Positions 28,807 through 37,652 are shown, counted from the stretch's first letter. The stretch is DNA of 64,000 nucleotides from Silanimonas sp. (GCF_027531545.1 NZ_JAPZSC010000001.1:434001-498000); one strand, 5' to 3'. The notes: generated by a model not told the origin, from the sequence alone. A program made the numbers and translations.

Positions 28807-30669
28807 TTACAGATCGCAGAAGCAGTGCGCGACGGCCCGGAAGGGCTTGCCCTGCGAATCCAACACGAAGGCGAGGTCGTCGGCCACGCGGCCGGCATGC
28901 TCGTCGCCGAGGAAGGCCAGCGCCGGCGCGACGCGGCCCAGCAAGGCATTGGCCTGGGCACTGCGGTTGACGTCGGCGAGGAACTGCTCGAACGGCGTCA
29001 TCGGCGCGGTGAGGTAGGTGTGCGGCGCATCGGCCTCGAGCTTCGCGAGCTCAGCCGCCTTCGCCAGCGCATCGCGCAAGCCGCCGAGTTCGTCGACGAG
29101 GCCGCGCTCCTTCGCCTGCGCACCGCTCCACACGCGGCCGCGGGCCACGGCGTCGATCGCCGCGACGTCGGTCTCGCGCGCCGTGGCGACCTTGCCGATG
29201 AACTGCTGGTAGCCGTGGTCGATGAAGGTCTGGATCAACTCGCCCACTTCCGGCACGAGGGCGCGGGTGGGATCGAAAGCGCCGGCCAACGGCGTGGTGC
29301 CGACGCCGTCGGTGCGCACGCCGATCTTCTCCAGCGCGCGCGGGCCGTTCATGAACAGGCCGAAGATGCCGATCGAACCGGTGATGGTCGACGGATCGGC
29401 GTAGATCGTGTCGGCGTTCATCGAGATCCAGTAGCCGCCCGAGGCCGCGACGTTGCCCATCGAGACGACGACCGGCTTGCCCGCGCCCTTCAGCAGCTCC
29501 ACTTCGCGGCGGATCTGCTCGGAGGGATAGACGCCACCACCGGGCGAATCGACGCGCAGCACGACGGCCTTGATGGCGTCGTCCTCGCGCGCCTGCCGCA
29601 GCAGGGCCGAGGTGCTGACGCCGCCGACGGCGCCGACCGGCTGCTCGCCGTCGACGATGCCGCCCTGCGCGACGACCACGCCAATGCCCGGCGCCGACTC
29701 GGTCGGCAGCGTGGGCGCGCCGAGGTGTGACAGGAAGCGGTCGAGGTCGACCTGGCGGTAGCCCGTCTCCTCGTCTTCCGCGCCGCGCTCGGCGAGCAGG
29801 GTTTCGAGCTCTTCGGCGGTCTTGGTGCCGTCGATCATCTTAGTCTCGACCGCGAGCGCGGCGAAGTCACCGCCGGCAGCCTTCAGGCGCGCGGGGAACT
29901 CGGCCACCAGCGCCTCGAACGAGGCGCCTTCGAACTTGCGCGCCGCCGACACGTCGGCGAGGTAGCGCTGCCAGAGGTCGCCCATCCAGAACAGGTCGGC
30001 TTCCTTCGCTTCCGGCGAGCCGCCGTCGAGGATGTAGGGCTCGGCGGCGCTCTTGTATTCGCCGACACGGAACAGGTGCACGTCGACGCCCAGCTTGTCG
30101 GCCAGCAGCTCGCGGTAGTACGGGCGGTAGCGGCCCAGGCCCTCGATGAGGATCAGGCCTTCCGAATCCATGTAGATCTCGTCGGCCTGCGCCGCGAGGT
30201 AGTAGCCGACCTGGTCGAAGCCGGTGCCCCAGGCGACGACCTGCTTGCCGCTGGCCTTGAAGTCGGCGATGGCGTCACCGAGCTCACGCAGGGCCGCGAA
30301 GCCGCTGGCCGAGAAGCCGTCGGTCTTCAGCACGAGGCGGTCGATCTTCGGATCGTCCTTGGCGCCGTCGATGGCGCGCAGCAGGTCGCGCAGCTGGAAC
30401 TCCGGGATGGCTTCGCCGCCGGTGATCTGCTCCTCGAACTTCTGCGCCGGCGAGCGCGCTTCTTCGACGAGGCGGCCACCGAGCTCGAGCACGAGGGCGC
30501 TCTTGTCCTGCATCGGCTTCACCGACGGGCCCGAAAGGATCGCGACCAGCAGGAACAGGAGCACCGTGAGGAACAGCAGGTTGAAAACGAGGCGGCGGGT
30601 GAAATTCAGCGCGTCCCACAGACCGCCGAACAGGCGACGCAGGGGACCGGGACGATCGACAGTGGCCAT
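28807..30669 (-). CDS. sppA: Signal peptide peptidase SppA, 67K type
   Basis: Inner-membrane protease that degrades cleaved signal peptides. The protein is 620 aa (E. coli 618) with two homologous halves. The N-terminal anchor is VFNLLFLTVLLFLLVAIL (about residues 28-46). The general-base Lys206 lies in RVGEYKSAAEPYI in the N-terminal half, and the nucleophile Ser410 in GNVAASGGYW in the C-terminal half, matching the Lys209/Ser409 arrangement of the E. coli enzyme. LRVDSPGGGVYPSEQIRREV is the conserved PGG block. GGAG lies upstream of the ATG. It shares a terminator with the convergent lipoprotein gene. Confidence 0.96.
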   Translation of the reverse strand: MATVDRPGPLRRLFGGLWDALNFTRRLVFNLLFLTVLLFLLVAILSGPSVKPMQDKSALVLELGGRLVEEARSPAQKFEEQITGGEAIPEFQLRDLLRAIDGAKDDPKIDRLVLKTDGFSASGFAALRELGDAIADFKASGKQVVAWGTGFDQVGYYLAAQADEIYMDSEGLILIEGLGRYRPYYRELLADKLGVDVHLFRVGEYKSAAEPYILDGGSPEAKEADLFWMGDLWQRYLADVSAARKFEGASFEALVAEFPARLKAAGGDFAALAVETKMIDGTKTAEELETLLAERGAEDEETGYRQVDLDRFLSHLGAPTLPTESAPGIGVVVAQGGIVDGEQPVGAVGGVSTSALLRQAREDDAIKAVVLRVDSPGGGVYPSEQIRREVELLKGAGKPVVVSMGNVAASGGYWISMNADTIYADPSTITGSIGIFGLFMNGPRALEKIGVRTDGVGTTPLAGAFDPTRALVPEVGELIQTFIDHGYQQFIGKVATARETDVAAIDAVARGRVWSGAQAKERGLVDELGGLRDALAKAAELAKLEADAPHTYLTAPMTPFEQFLADVNRSAQANALLGRVAPALAFLGDEHAGRVADDLAFVLDSQGKPFRAVAHCFCDL

Positions 30670-30705
30670 GGGGGACTCCGTAAACGACGCCCCGACCTTA
30701 GCCGC

Positions 30706-32109
30706 TCAATCGGCGCCGGTCACGCCCCGAAGGTCACGTGAGGAATGCGCGAGGAAGCGCCAGGTCAGCAGCACCGCGGCCACGCTCAGGCCCACGATCA
30801 GGCCGGCCCAGTAGCCCGGCGGGCCCCAGCCGAGGCCGAGGACGATGCGGGTGCCGCCATCGGCGCCGATGCCGCCGAGCCCAATCGCCACCGGCAGGCC
30901 GAGGCCCCAGTAGCTGAGCACGCAGATCCACGCCGGCACGCGGGTGTCCTTCAGGCCGCGCAGTGCGCCGGCCGAGATGGCCTGCAGGCCGTCGGTGTAC
31001 TGGAAGACCGCCGCGAACAGCATCAGCGTGGCAGCCATCGCGATGACCGCCGGGTCGTCGGTGATCAGCGAGGCGATCCACGCCCCGCCCAGCGCCAACA
31101 CGATCGCCGAGGCCGTCTGGGTGGCGAAGCCGATGATCCAGCCCGCCTTGGCCGCCCAGCGCACGCCCTCGGCATCACCCGCGCCGGCCGCCTGACCCAC
31201 GCGCACCGTGGTGCCCATGGCCACGCCCAGCGGCACCATGAAGGCCGCGGAGGCCGCGAGGATCGCGACCTGGTGGGCGGCGATCGGCACGGTGCCCAGG
31301 GTGGCGATCAGAAGGGCCGTGGCGACGAACAGGCTGCCCTCCATGAAGATCGCCAGCCCCATCGGCAGGCCGAGTTTCAGCAACTGGCCGATGGCCGCCG
31401 CATCGGGGGCGTCGAAGCGGGCGAAGAGGCCGAGGTCCGCACAGCGCCGCGAGCGTGCGAGCGTGGCCGTCATGACTGCGACCTGCAGCCAGAGCACCAG
31501 CGCCGTGGCGAGGCCGAGCCCGCCCGCGCCGAGCTCCGGCAGCGGACCCACGCCGTCCATCAGGGCCCATCCGAGGGGCAACAGCAGCACGAGGCCACCG
31601 GCGCCGATCACCATGGTCGGCACCGTCCAGGCCACGCCTTCGGCGAGGTAGCGCAGGCTGAAGTAAAGGGCCAACGCCGGCGCGCCCCAGCTGATGCCAT
31701 GGAGGAAGCCGGTGACGCCGGGCATCACCTCGGGCGCGATGAAGTTCGACAACGCGACCGGCGCGAGCCGGATCAGCGCGAACAGGCCGAGGCCGAGGGC
31801 CAGCGCCAGCCACAGCGCCTGCCGGAACAGGGCGCCGATCTCACCGCGGCGACCGGCGCCGTCGAGCTGCGCCACCGACGGCGGCACGGCCATCAGCACG
31901 CCGATGCACAACAGGATCACTACCGACCACGCCGGCGCGCCCACGCCGATGGCCGCCAAGGTCTGCGTGCCATGGCGGCCGGCCAGCACGGTGTCGATGA
32001 CGTTCATGCCCATCGAGGACAGCTGCCCGATCACCAAAGGGGCGGACAGCAGGGCGGTGGCCCGCAGCTCGCGCTTCAGGCGCGCGCGGCGGGCGTCGTC
32101 ATGACGCAT
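30706..32109 (-). CDS. MATE family efflux transporter, NorM-like
   Basis: A 467-aa inner-membrane cation-coupled multidrug exporter with about 12 transmembrane helices in two MatE halves. The N-terminal block is LSAPLVIGQLSSMGMNVIDT...AAIGVGAPAWSVV. The second half has LKLGLPMGLAIFMEGSLF and QVAILAASAAFMVPLGVAMG, then DGLQAISAGALRGLKDTRVP, a strong NorM signature. The ATG at 32109 gives the usual short cytoplasmic N-terminus (RRARLKRELRATALLSAPLV). It is divergent from the DUF3667 gene with only 43 bp between start codons, and a TATAGT box for this gene lies in that gap. The substrates are unknown. Confidence 0.93.
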   Translation of the reverse strand: MRHDDARRARLKRELRATALLSAPLVIGQLSSMGMNVIDTVLAGRHGTQTLAAIGVGAPAWSVVILLCIGVLMAVPPSVAQLDGAGRRGEIGALFRQALWLALALGLGLFALIRLAPVALSNFIAPEVMPGVTGFLHGISWGAPALALYFSLRYLAEGVAWTVPTMVIGAGGLVLLLPLGWALMDGVGPLPELGAGGLGLATALVLWLQVAVMTATLARSRRCADLGLFARFDAPDAAAIGQLLKLGLPMGLAIFMEGSLFVATALLIATLGTVPIAAHQVAILAASAAFMVPLGVAMGTTVRVGQAAGAGDAEGVRWAAKAGWIIGFATQTASAIVLALGGAWIASLITDDPAVIAMAATLMLFAAVFQYTDGLQAISAGALRGLKDTRVPAWICVLSYWGLGLPVAIGLGGIGADGGTRIVLGLGWGPPGYWAGLIVGLSVAAVLLTWRFLAHSSRDLRGVTGAD

Positions 32110-32139
32110 GGCAGGGGAACCATCGGAACTGCGGGGGCC

Positions 32140-32146
32140 TACTATA
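32140..32146. promoter_or_regulatory. Overlapping divergent -10 boxes between the MATE and DUF3667 genes
   Basis: On the plus strand TACTAT (32140-32145) ends 7 nt before the DUF3667 ATG (leaderless-type). On the minus strand TATAGT (32141-32146) serves the MATE gene with a leader of about 25 nt. The two boxes overlap, so only one polymerase could open at a time (inference). Confidence 0.4.
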
Positions 32147-32152
32147 TCGGCG

Positions 32153-33349
32153 ATGACGACGCCCACCGACGCCCATTGCCGCAACTGCGGTTCGCCCCTG
32201 TACGGCGAGCACTGCTACGCCTGCGGCCAGCCGACGAAGGGCCTGGTCCGGCACTTCAGCTCCATCCTCGGCGATGTCGCCGACACGATCTTCAACATCG
32301 ACGGCCGCCTGCTGCGCACGCTGCCGGCGCTACTGCTGAAGCCGGGCTTCCTCACCCGCGAGTACATCGAAGGGCACCGCGTGCGCTACGTCTCGCCGGT
32401 GCGGCTGTTCGTGTTCCTGTGCATCGGCACCTTCTTCGCGGCGAAGCTCGCCACGCCGTCCTTCGAGATCGGGCGCGACGATGCGGTGCGGGTCGCCGGC
32501 ACCGATGCCGTGGTCATCAACCCCGATGGCAACGAGGGCTTCGAGGAGATCGACACGGTCGAAGGCGTGGAGGCCCGGCTGGAGGAAGTGCGCACCGAGA
32601 TGGCGACGCGCCGCGAGGAATCGAAGAACGTGCCCGGCGTCGTGGCGGTCCTCGAGTCCGCCGAGAAGCAAATCGAGGCCGACGCCCGGCAGCGGATCGA
32701 GGAATTGCGCGCGACGCCCGCAATGGCCGGCGATCCTGGCGTTGATTCGTCCTCGCCCGGGCTTTCGGTCGACGAGAACTCCGACACGCCCAACATCAAC
32801 TTCAACGGCAAGCCTTGGCACGCAGAAACGAACCCGCTGGTGGTGGACTCGTTGCCGGAGAGCGCCAACGATTGGCTGAACGTGCAGATCGGGCACATCC
32901 CGCAGAACTGGAAGCGGGTCCGCGAAGATCCCGACCTGCTGCGCAACGCGTTCTATTCGGCGCTGCCGACGGCGCTCTTCGTGCTGGTGCCGGTGTTCGC
33001 ACTGCTGCTGAAGGTCCTCTACGTCTACCAGCGCCGGCTGTACATGGAGCATCTCGTCAGCGCGCTGCATGGCCACGCCTTCGTCTGCGCGATGCTGCTG
33101 GTGCTGATGGCGATGACGTCGTTCGAATCGCTGCTCGGGTCGCCGGCGTGGCTGGCGGCACCGATGGGCTGGCTGGAGTGGCTGGCCTTGGCGTGGATCC
33201 CCGCCTACCTGTGGCTGCACCTGAAGCGGGTGCACGGCCAGCGCTGGTTCGCGACCAGCCTGAACTTCGCGATCCTCGGCTTCGCCGAAATCCTGCTGCT
33301 TTCGGTGGTGGCGGTGTTCGCGCTGCTGGCGGCACTGGTCTGGCTGTAG
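32153..33349 (+). CDS. DUF3667 membrane protein with N-terminal zinc ribbon
   Basis: A 398-aa protein. The N-terminal CxxC...CxxC zinc ribbon HCRNCGSPLYGEHCYACGQ (residues 8-26) is followed by a conserved juxtamembrane block (FNIDGRLLRTLPALLLKPGF / REYIEGHRVRYVSPVRLFVF), the DUF3667 hallmark. A first TM lies at about residues 88-105. A long charged loop of about 170 residues separates it from a C-terminal cluster of about four TM helices. The ATG at 32153 is 7 nt after a TACTAT box and has no ribosome site. The family's function is not established. Confidence 0.85.
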   Translation: MTTPTDAHCRNCGSPLYGEHCYACGQPTKGLVRHFSSILGDVADTIFNIDGRLLRTLPALLLKPGFLTREYIEGHRVRYVSPVRLFVFLCIGTFFAAKLATPSFEIGRDDAVRVAGTDAVVINPDGNEGFEEIDTVEGVEARLEEVRTEMATRREESKNVPGVVAVLESAEKQIEADARQRIEELRATPAMAGDPGVDSSSPGLSVDENSDTPNINFNGKPWHAETNPLVVDSLPESANDWLNVQIGHIPQNWKRVREDPDLLRNAFYSALPTALFVLVPVFALLLKVLYVYQRRLYMEHLVSALHGHAFVCAMLLVLMAMTSFESLLGSPAWLAAPMGWLEWLALAWIPAYLWLHLKRVHGQRWFATSLNFAILGFAEILLLSVVAVFALLAALVWL

Positions 33350-33387
33350 CGTCGCCCAGACGCCGCGCCTGACGCGGCCGGCGGACC

Positions 33388-34848
33388 TCAGGGCCCCGCC
33401 GCCTCGGCCAGCAGGCCGGGGCGGGCGTCCGCCGGAGCCGCCAGGACCTTGCCGCGAAGCGCGGCTCGCTGCGCCGTCCCCATCGTGGCCACGCGCGCCG
33501 CCAGCGCGGCGCGGGTCGGCTCGCCCAGGGCCTCGAGCGCGGCGATCAGGGCCGCCTGCTCGCTGGCCGGCACGAAGGCCAGCAGGGGTCGCAGTCCCGG
33601 CAACTGGGTGCCCAGCCGGGGGCCGACGGCCCAATCGCGTTGGGATTGCGCATCCAAGACGGCGAAGGCCGCCTGCTGCGCTTGCTGCGCCTCGACCGGC
33701 AGGGCCGCCAGCGCAGCGGCCGTGGCCGTCAGCGCTTCGCGCTCTCCGGCATCCAGCGCCTTCCACTCGGCGTGGGCGGCGCGCAATGCGGAGCGCTCCA
33801 GCGCCGGCCGCTGCACCCAGGCGGCATAGGCCGTGCGCAGGGCCTCGCGGCGTGCGGTCTCGTAGCCGGCCCACGCCTCGGCATTGGCCAGCAGGTCCGC
33901 CTGCGCGGCCGCGTCCAGCGCCGGCCACGCCGCCTGGACCGGAGCCAGCAGGGCCTGTCGGTCCGCCGGCAGGCTGCCCCAGGGCCGGGCCGCGGCCGGG
34001 GAGGGGTCGGCCGGCGTCGGCAGGGCCACGCCACGCTGCACGGTCGCCCAGCTCAGGAAAGCGACGCCCTCGCGCCAGGGCGCAGCCGGGTCCGCGTCGA
34101 GCAGGGCGAAATCGGGATCCACGACCAGCTCCGCCGCCATGTCGCGGGGCGACGATCCGGGCGAAGCATCGAGGGTCGTCGGGGCGGCATCGGCCGAGCC
34201 GGCGGCCGTGGCCGGCACGATCGGTGCCGGGGGCCAGATGAAGGTCGCGGCCAAAACGGCCAGCAGGACCAGCGCCACCGCCCCGAGCCCCCATTGCAGG
34301 GGCGTCGGGCGCCAGCGCGGCCCGCGAGGCCGCCCCATCGGCGCAGAATGGCGCGCCGGCGTTCGCGGCGGCGCATCGGCGGACGCGGCTTCGCCCCGCG
34401 CCTCGCGCTGGAAGGCCTCGTGCCAGCGCATCAACACGGCCGGCCCCACGCCCTGTTCGGCCAGTTTGTCTTCCGCATCGGCCCAGAGCGCGCGGTAGGC
34501 GGTTTCCGACAAGCCCATGACGCGAGCGGCACCGGCCGGCTCCAGGCCGACCACCAGACGCAGCAGCAGCGCGAGCCGACGCGTGTGGGTCAGGCTGTAG
34601 AGCGGATGCGCCGGGGTCTGGCCGGAAGGGCGGCCGAGCTCGTCGCGAGCCAGCAGCAGGCCCCAGTAGCGCAACGGCCATTCGGCCAATGGGAGGCGCG
34701 CCGCGCGGGCGCTGAATTCCTCCCGCACTTCTGACAGCAGACGCTCGTCGTCGAGGGCCGGACCGGCCTGGGCGCGGGAGAGCACGCGGGCGCGCGGCTC
34801 GATGCCGCGGAGGAAGGCCGGAAGGGCGGAAGAAGGGGTCGAGCTCAC
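33388..34848 (-). CDS. Sigma-region-4-like HTH / membrane / DUF3106 fusion protein
   Basis: A 486-aa protein in three parts. Residues about 1-150 are helical and include LLLRLVVGLEPAGAARVMGL...TAYRALWADAEDKL, which resembles sigma-70 region 4 helix-turn-helix. A single transmembrane helix is at about residues 188-208 (LQWGLGAVALVLLAVLAATF). The C-terminal, probably periplasmic part consists of repeated W-x2-L/ER-type units (RPWGSLPADRQALLAPVQAA, HAEWKALDAGEREALTATAA) as in DUF3106. In related genomes these parts tend to be a separate sigma factor and DUF3106 protein (recollection, not checked). A transmembrane regulator is plausible, but no function is asserted. Confidence 0.65.
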   Translation of the reverse strand: MSSTPSSALPAFLRGIEPRARVLSRAQAGPALDDERLLSEVREEFSARAARLPLAEWPLRYWGLLLARDELGRPSGQTPAHPLYSLTHTRRLALLLRLVVGLEPAGAARVMGLSETAYRALWADAEDKLAEQGVGPAVLMRWHEAFQREARGEAASADAPPRTPARHSAPMGRPRGPRWRPTPLQWGLGAVALVLLAVLAATFIWPPAPIVPATAAGSADAAPTTLDASPGSSPRDMAAELVVDPDFALLDADPAAPWREGVAFLSWATVQRGVALPTPADPSPAAARPWGSLPADRQALLAPVQAAWPALDAAAQADLLANAEAWAGYETARREALRTAYAAWVQRPALERSALRAAHAEWKALDAGEREALTATAAALAALPVEAQQAQQAAFAVLDAQSQRDWAVGPRLGTQLPGLRPLLAFVPASEQAALIAALEALGEPTRAALAARVATMGTAQRAALRGKVLAAPADARPGLLAEAAGP

Positions 34849-35152
34849 CCCGCGAGTCTAGGCAGGGGCGTCGACAAGGTCACGTTTCGCTTGCTCCTGC
34901 AGGCTTGTGCCGTAGTCCGCACTTTTTTTCGCCAACCGGTTGACAGGGGGCCGAACAGCGGCTCCGCCGCGATTTTGTTGGGGTTCCGCGGGGCGCAGTT
35001 GTGCACACCCCGGCCTGAGACCGGTTCCCGATCCGTTCAGGCGGCCAGCCACCCCGCATCGCGCGCCCTTTCACAACTCAAGTGATTGATCAAAAAGGGA
35101 TATTTCAGTTTGACTAAAAAATCATCAAGACACAAAGAAGCCGCGAAACAGC

Positions 35153-35168
35153 GGGGCTGCGCAGCCCC
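35153..35168. repeat. 16-bp perfect palindrome
   Basis: GGGGCTGC followed directly by its reverse complement GCAGCCCC, with no loop. It sits between the AT-rich tract and the DnaA boxes. It could be a dimeric protein site, since a zero-loop palindrome is a poor RNA hairpin. Confidence 0.55.
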
Positions 35169-35189
35169 CACCCCATGCCATTCCACAGA

Positions 35190-35214
35190 CTTATCCACAG
35201 CGCATGTGGATAAG
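35190..35214. promoter_or_regulatory. Inverted pair of consensus DnaA boxes upstream of priA
   Basis: TTATCCACA at 35191-35199 on the plus strand and TGTGGATAA at 35205-35213 (the same box on the minus strand) are separated by 5 bp. Including flanks, the arms are 10 bp (CTTATCCACA / TGTGGATAAG). Both match the strict DnaA box consensus. They lie about 150 bp before the priA start and 50 bp from an AT-rich tract. Binding is inferred, not shown. Confidence 0.65.
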
Positions 35215-35353
35215 GCCACGACCCCATTCAAATCAGCAGCTTGTCGTACACACCTCATCGAATGGGCAGCACTGTGCGGCAAGTGACCTACAGGTCGCAG
35301 CGCGTGAGGAGAGGACGTCCGGCGGGCCTCTGCGGGGCGTCGGACGCCGCCGC

Positions 35354-35359
35354 TACACT
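35354..35359 (+). promoter_or_regulatory. -10 element TACACT 6 nt before the priA ATG (leaderless-type)
   Basis: TACACT is followed by CGCAGC and then the ATG at 35366. No Shine-Dalgarno can fit, and no -35 is evident. Confidence 0.45.
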
Positions 35360-35365
35360 CGCAGC

Positions 35366-37567
35366 ATGCCGCTCACGACCCTGCAGGTGGCCCTGCCCCG
35401 GCCCCTGCCCGCCCCGTTCGACTACCTCCCCGACGAAGGCCGGGAGGCGGACGCGGGCTGGATCGGCTGCCGCGTGCGCGTGCCCTTCGGCCGCGGCAGC
35501 GCCGTGGGCGTGGTGGTCGGCGTGGGTCCGAGCGGGGCGGCCGACGCCGTCCTGAAGCCGGTCCTGGAGCGCCTCGACGCCCATCCCCTTATCGACGCCG
35601 AGCTCTGGGGCACGCTGGGTTTCGCCAGCCGCTACTACCACGCACCGTTCGGCGAGGTGTGGGCCACCGCCCTGCCCGGCCCCCTGCGCGATGGCGAGCC
35701 CGTGGTGGACCACCGCGCCTTCGGCTGGCGCCTGACGCCTGCGGGCCGGGCCGGCCTCGAGACCCTACGCGCCGGCCGCCCCAGGGCGCTGGCCGAGGCC
35801 TGGGCGGCCACCGGCGACGCCCCGTGGCCCGAAGCGCGGCTTGACCTCGAACACCCGGGATGGCGCGATGCGGCCCGCCGCTTGGCCGAACGCGGCGTCG
35901 GAGAGCGCGTGCCGATGCCGGCCGCGGTGCGAGCCATCGGCGCCGGCGTCTCGCTCAACGACGCGCAGGCCGGGGCCGTGGCGGCGATCACCGGCGCCCG
36001 AGGCTTCGCGCCCTTCCTGCTCGACGGCGTCACCGGCTCCGGCAAGACCGAGGTCTACCTCGAGGCCATCCGCCACGCTCTGGCGCAAGGGAAGCAGGCG
36101 CTGCTGCTGGTGCCGGAAATCGGCCTCACGGCGCAGACCATCGCGCGGCTGCAGCGCGGCCTGCCGGTCGAGGTGCATGCGATGCACTCCGGCCTCGCGG
36201 ACGGCGCCCGCGCCCGGGCCTGGGCGGCGATGCGCAGCGGCGAAGGCCGCGTGCTCGTCGGCACCCGCTCGGCGGTGTTCTGCCCGCTGCCGGAGGCCGG
36301 GCTGATCCTCGTCGACGAGGAGCACGACGCCAGCTACAAGCAGCAGGACGGCATCCGCTACCACGCCCGCGACCTCGCGCTCTGGCGCGGCCAGGCCTGC
36401 GGCGTGCCGGTGGTGCTGGGCAGCGCCACGCCCGCCCTCGAGACGCAGCGGCAAGCGTTGTCCCGACGGCTCACGCGGCTGGTGCTTCCCGCGCGGGCGC
36501 GGGCCGGGGCGCGGGCGCCGTCGGTGCGCGTGCTCGATGTGCGCAAGCGCAAGCTCGAAGCGGGCCTCGCACCGGAGCTTCTGGACGCAATTGAGAAGAC
36601 GTTGGAACGCGGCGAGCAGGCGCTGGTGTTCCGCAACCGCCGCGGCTATGCCCCGGTGCTGCTGTGCCACGACTGCGGCTGGAGCGCGCCCTGCAAGCGC
36701 TGCGACGCGCCGCTCACCGTGCACGGCGTGGGTCGAAGGCTCATCTGCCACCACTGCGGTTTCCGCGCCCCGAAGCCCGACGCCTGCCCCGACTGCGGCA
36801 GCCTCGCCCTGCAGCCGCAGGGGCAAGGCACCGAGCGCGTGGAAGAGGCGCTGGCCGCACGCTTCCCCGACGCCCGCATCGTCCGCGTCGATCGCGACAC
36901 CACGGCGGTGAAGGACGGCCTCGCGAAGCGGCTGGCCGAGCTCGGCGACGGCCCCGGCATCTTCGTCGGCACGCAGATGCTGGCGAAGGGCCACGACCTA
37001 CCCCTGCTCACGCTGTCCGCCGTCGTGTCGATGGACGAGGGCCTGTTCTCCGCCGACTTCCGCGCCGGCGAACGGCTCGGCCAGCTGCTGGTGCAGGTGG
37101 CGGGACGCGCCGGGCGCAGTGAGCGACCCGGCGAGGTGATGCTGCAGACCCACCACCCCGAGCACCCGTGGCTGGCCCTGCTGCTCTCCGGCGGCTACGC
37201 GGCGCTCTCGGCCGCCCTGCTGGCCGAACGCGAGGCCGCCGCGCTGCCGCCGTTCGCGCACTGGGCCCTGCTGCGCGCCGAGGCGAACGAGGGCACGGAC
37301 GCGGAGGCCTTCCTCACCGCGGCTCGGCAGCATCTGCTCGGCGCGGCCGGCGATGGCCAACGCGTGCCGGGCCTGGACTGGGCCGGGCCGGTGCCGGCCC
37401 CGATGCCGCGACGTGCCGGGCGCGCCCGCTTCCAGCTGCTGCTGCGTGCCGACGAGCGTCGCGTGCTGCAGGCGGCGCTTGGCGCGGCGGCTTCCGGTTG
37501 GTACGCGCTGCCGGAGGCGCGCCGCGTGCGCTGGTCGATCGACGTCGATCCGATCGACCTCTACTGA
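35366..37567 (+). CDS. priA: Primosomal protein N' (replication restart helicase PriA)
   Basis: 3'-5' helicase that restarts stalled forks by reloading the replisome. The protein is 733 aa (E. coli 732). The N-terminal 3'-DNA-binding domain is VALPRPLPAPFDYLPDEG...RVRVPFGRG. Walker A is GVTGSGKTEVYLEAI, and DEEHDASYKQQDGIRYHARD carries the DEEH box. The zinc-binding Cys clusters, LLCHDCGWSAPCKRCDAPLT and CHHCGFRAPKPDACPDCG, supply eight cysteines. Motif V is ILVGTQMLAKGHDLP-like (FVGTQMLAKGHDLPLLTL), followed by QVAGRAGRSERPG. The start at 35366 gives the canonical N-terminus and is preceded by a TACACT box at leaderless spacing. Confidence 0.97.
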   Translation: MPLTTLQVALPRPLPAPFDYLPDEGREADAGWIGCRVRVPFGRGSAVGVVVGVGPSGAADAVLKPVLERLDAHPLIDAELWGTLGFASRYYHAPFGEVWATALPGPLRDGEPVVDHRAFGWRLTPAGRAGLETLRAGRPRALAEAWAATGDAPWPEARLDLEHPGWRDAARRLAERGVGERVPMPAAVRAIGAGVSLNDAQAGAVAAITGARGFAPFLLDGVTGSGKTEVYLEAIRHALAQGKQALLLVPEIGLTAQTIARLQRGLPVEVHAMHSGLADGARARAWAAMRSGEGRVLVGTRSAVFCPLPEAGLILVDEEHDASYKQQDGIRYHARDLALWRGQACGVPVVLGSATPALETQRQALSRRLTRLVLPARARAGARAPSVRVLDVRKRKLEAGLAPELLDAIEKTLERGEQALVFRNRRGYAPVLLCHDCGWSAPCKRCDAPLTVHGVGRRLICHHCGFRAPKPDACPDCGSLALQPQGQGTERVEEALAARFPDARIVRVDRDTTAVKDGLAKRLAELGDGPGIFVGTQMLAKGHDLPLLTLSAVVSMDEGLFSADFRAGERLGQLLVQVAGRAGRSERPGEVMLQTHHPEHPWLALLLSGGYAALSAALLAEREAAALPPFAHWALLRAEANEGTDAEAFLTAARQHLLGAAGDGQRVPGLDWAGPVPAPMPRRAGRARFQLLLRADERRVLQAALGAAASGWYALPEARRVRWSIDVDPIDLY

Positions 37568-37598
37568 CGTCCGCGAACGACCCCGAGGCCCCGAAACG

Positions 37599-37625
37599 CG
37601 ACGACCGGCGCGAGGCCGGTCGTCG
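37599..37625. terminator. Hairpin between the convergent priA and Coa1-like genes
   Basis: Arms CGACGACCGGC / GCCGGTCGTCG (11 bp) with a 5-nt loop, no strong T-run. It lies between two convergent stop codons. Confidence 0.6.
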
Positions 37626-37652
37626 GGGCTTACGACGGGGTAACGCCAGCCG

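Larger units (their letters stand above)
34849..35365. other. AT-rich intergenic region between the DUF3106-fusion gene and priA
   Basis: About 515 bp without a convincing gene. It holds a poly-T tract (34920-34928), an AT-rich island (about 35071-35140) that contrasts with the GC-rich surroundings, a 16-bp perfect palindrome (35153-35168), an inverted pair of consensus DnaA boxes (35190-35214), a weaker box TTGTGCACA (34997-35005) and the priA -10 element. Short reading frames here lack start signals and look non-coding. Confidence 0.7.

Noticed and set aside
34849-35365. Chromosomal origin (oriC) call
   Set aside because: Only two strict DnaA boxes and no dnaA, rpmH or mnmG nearby. Reported as a DnaA-related site worth testing instead.
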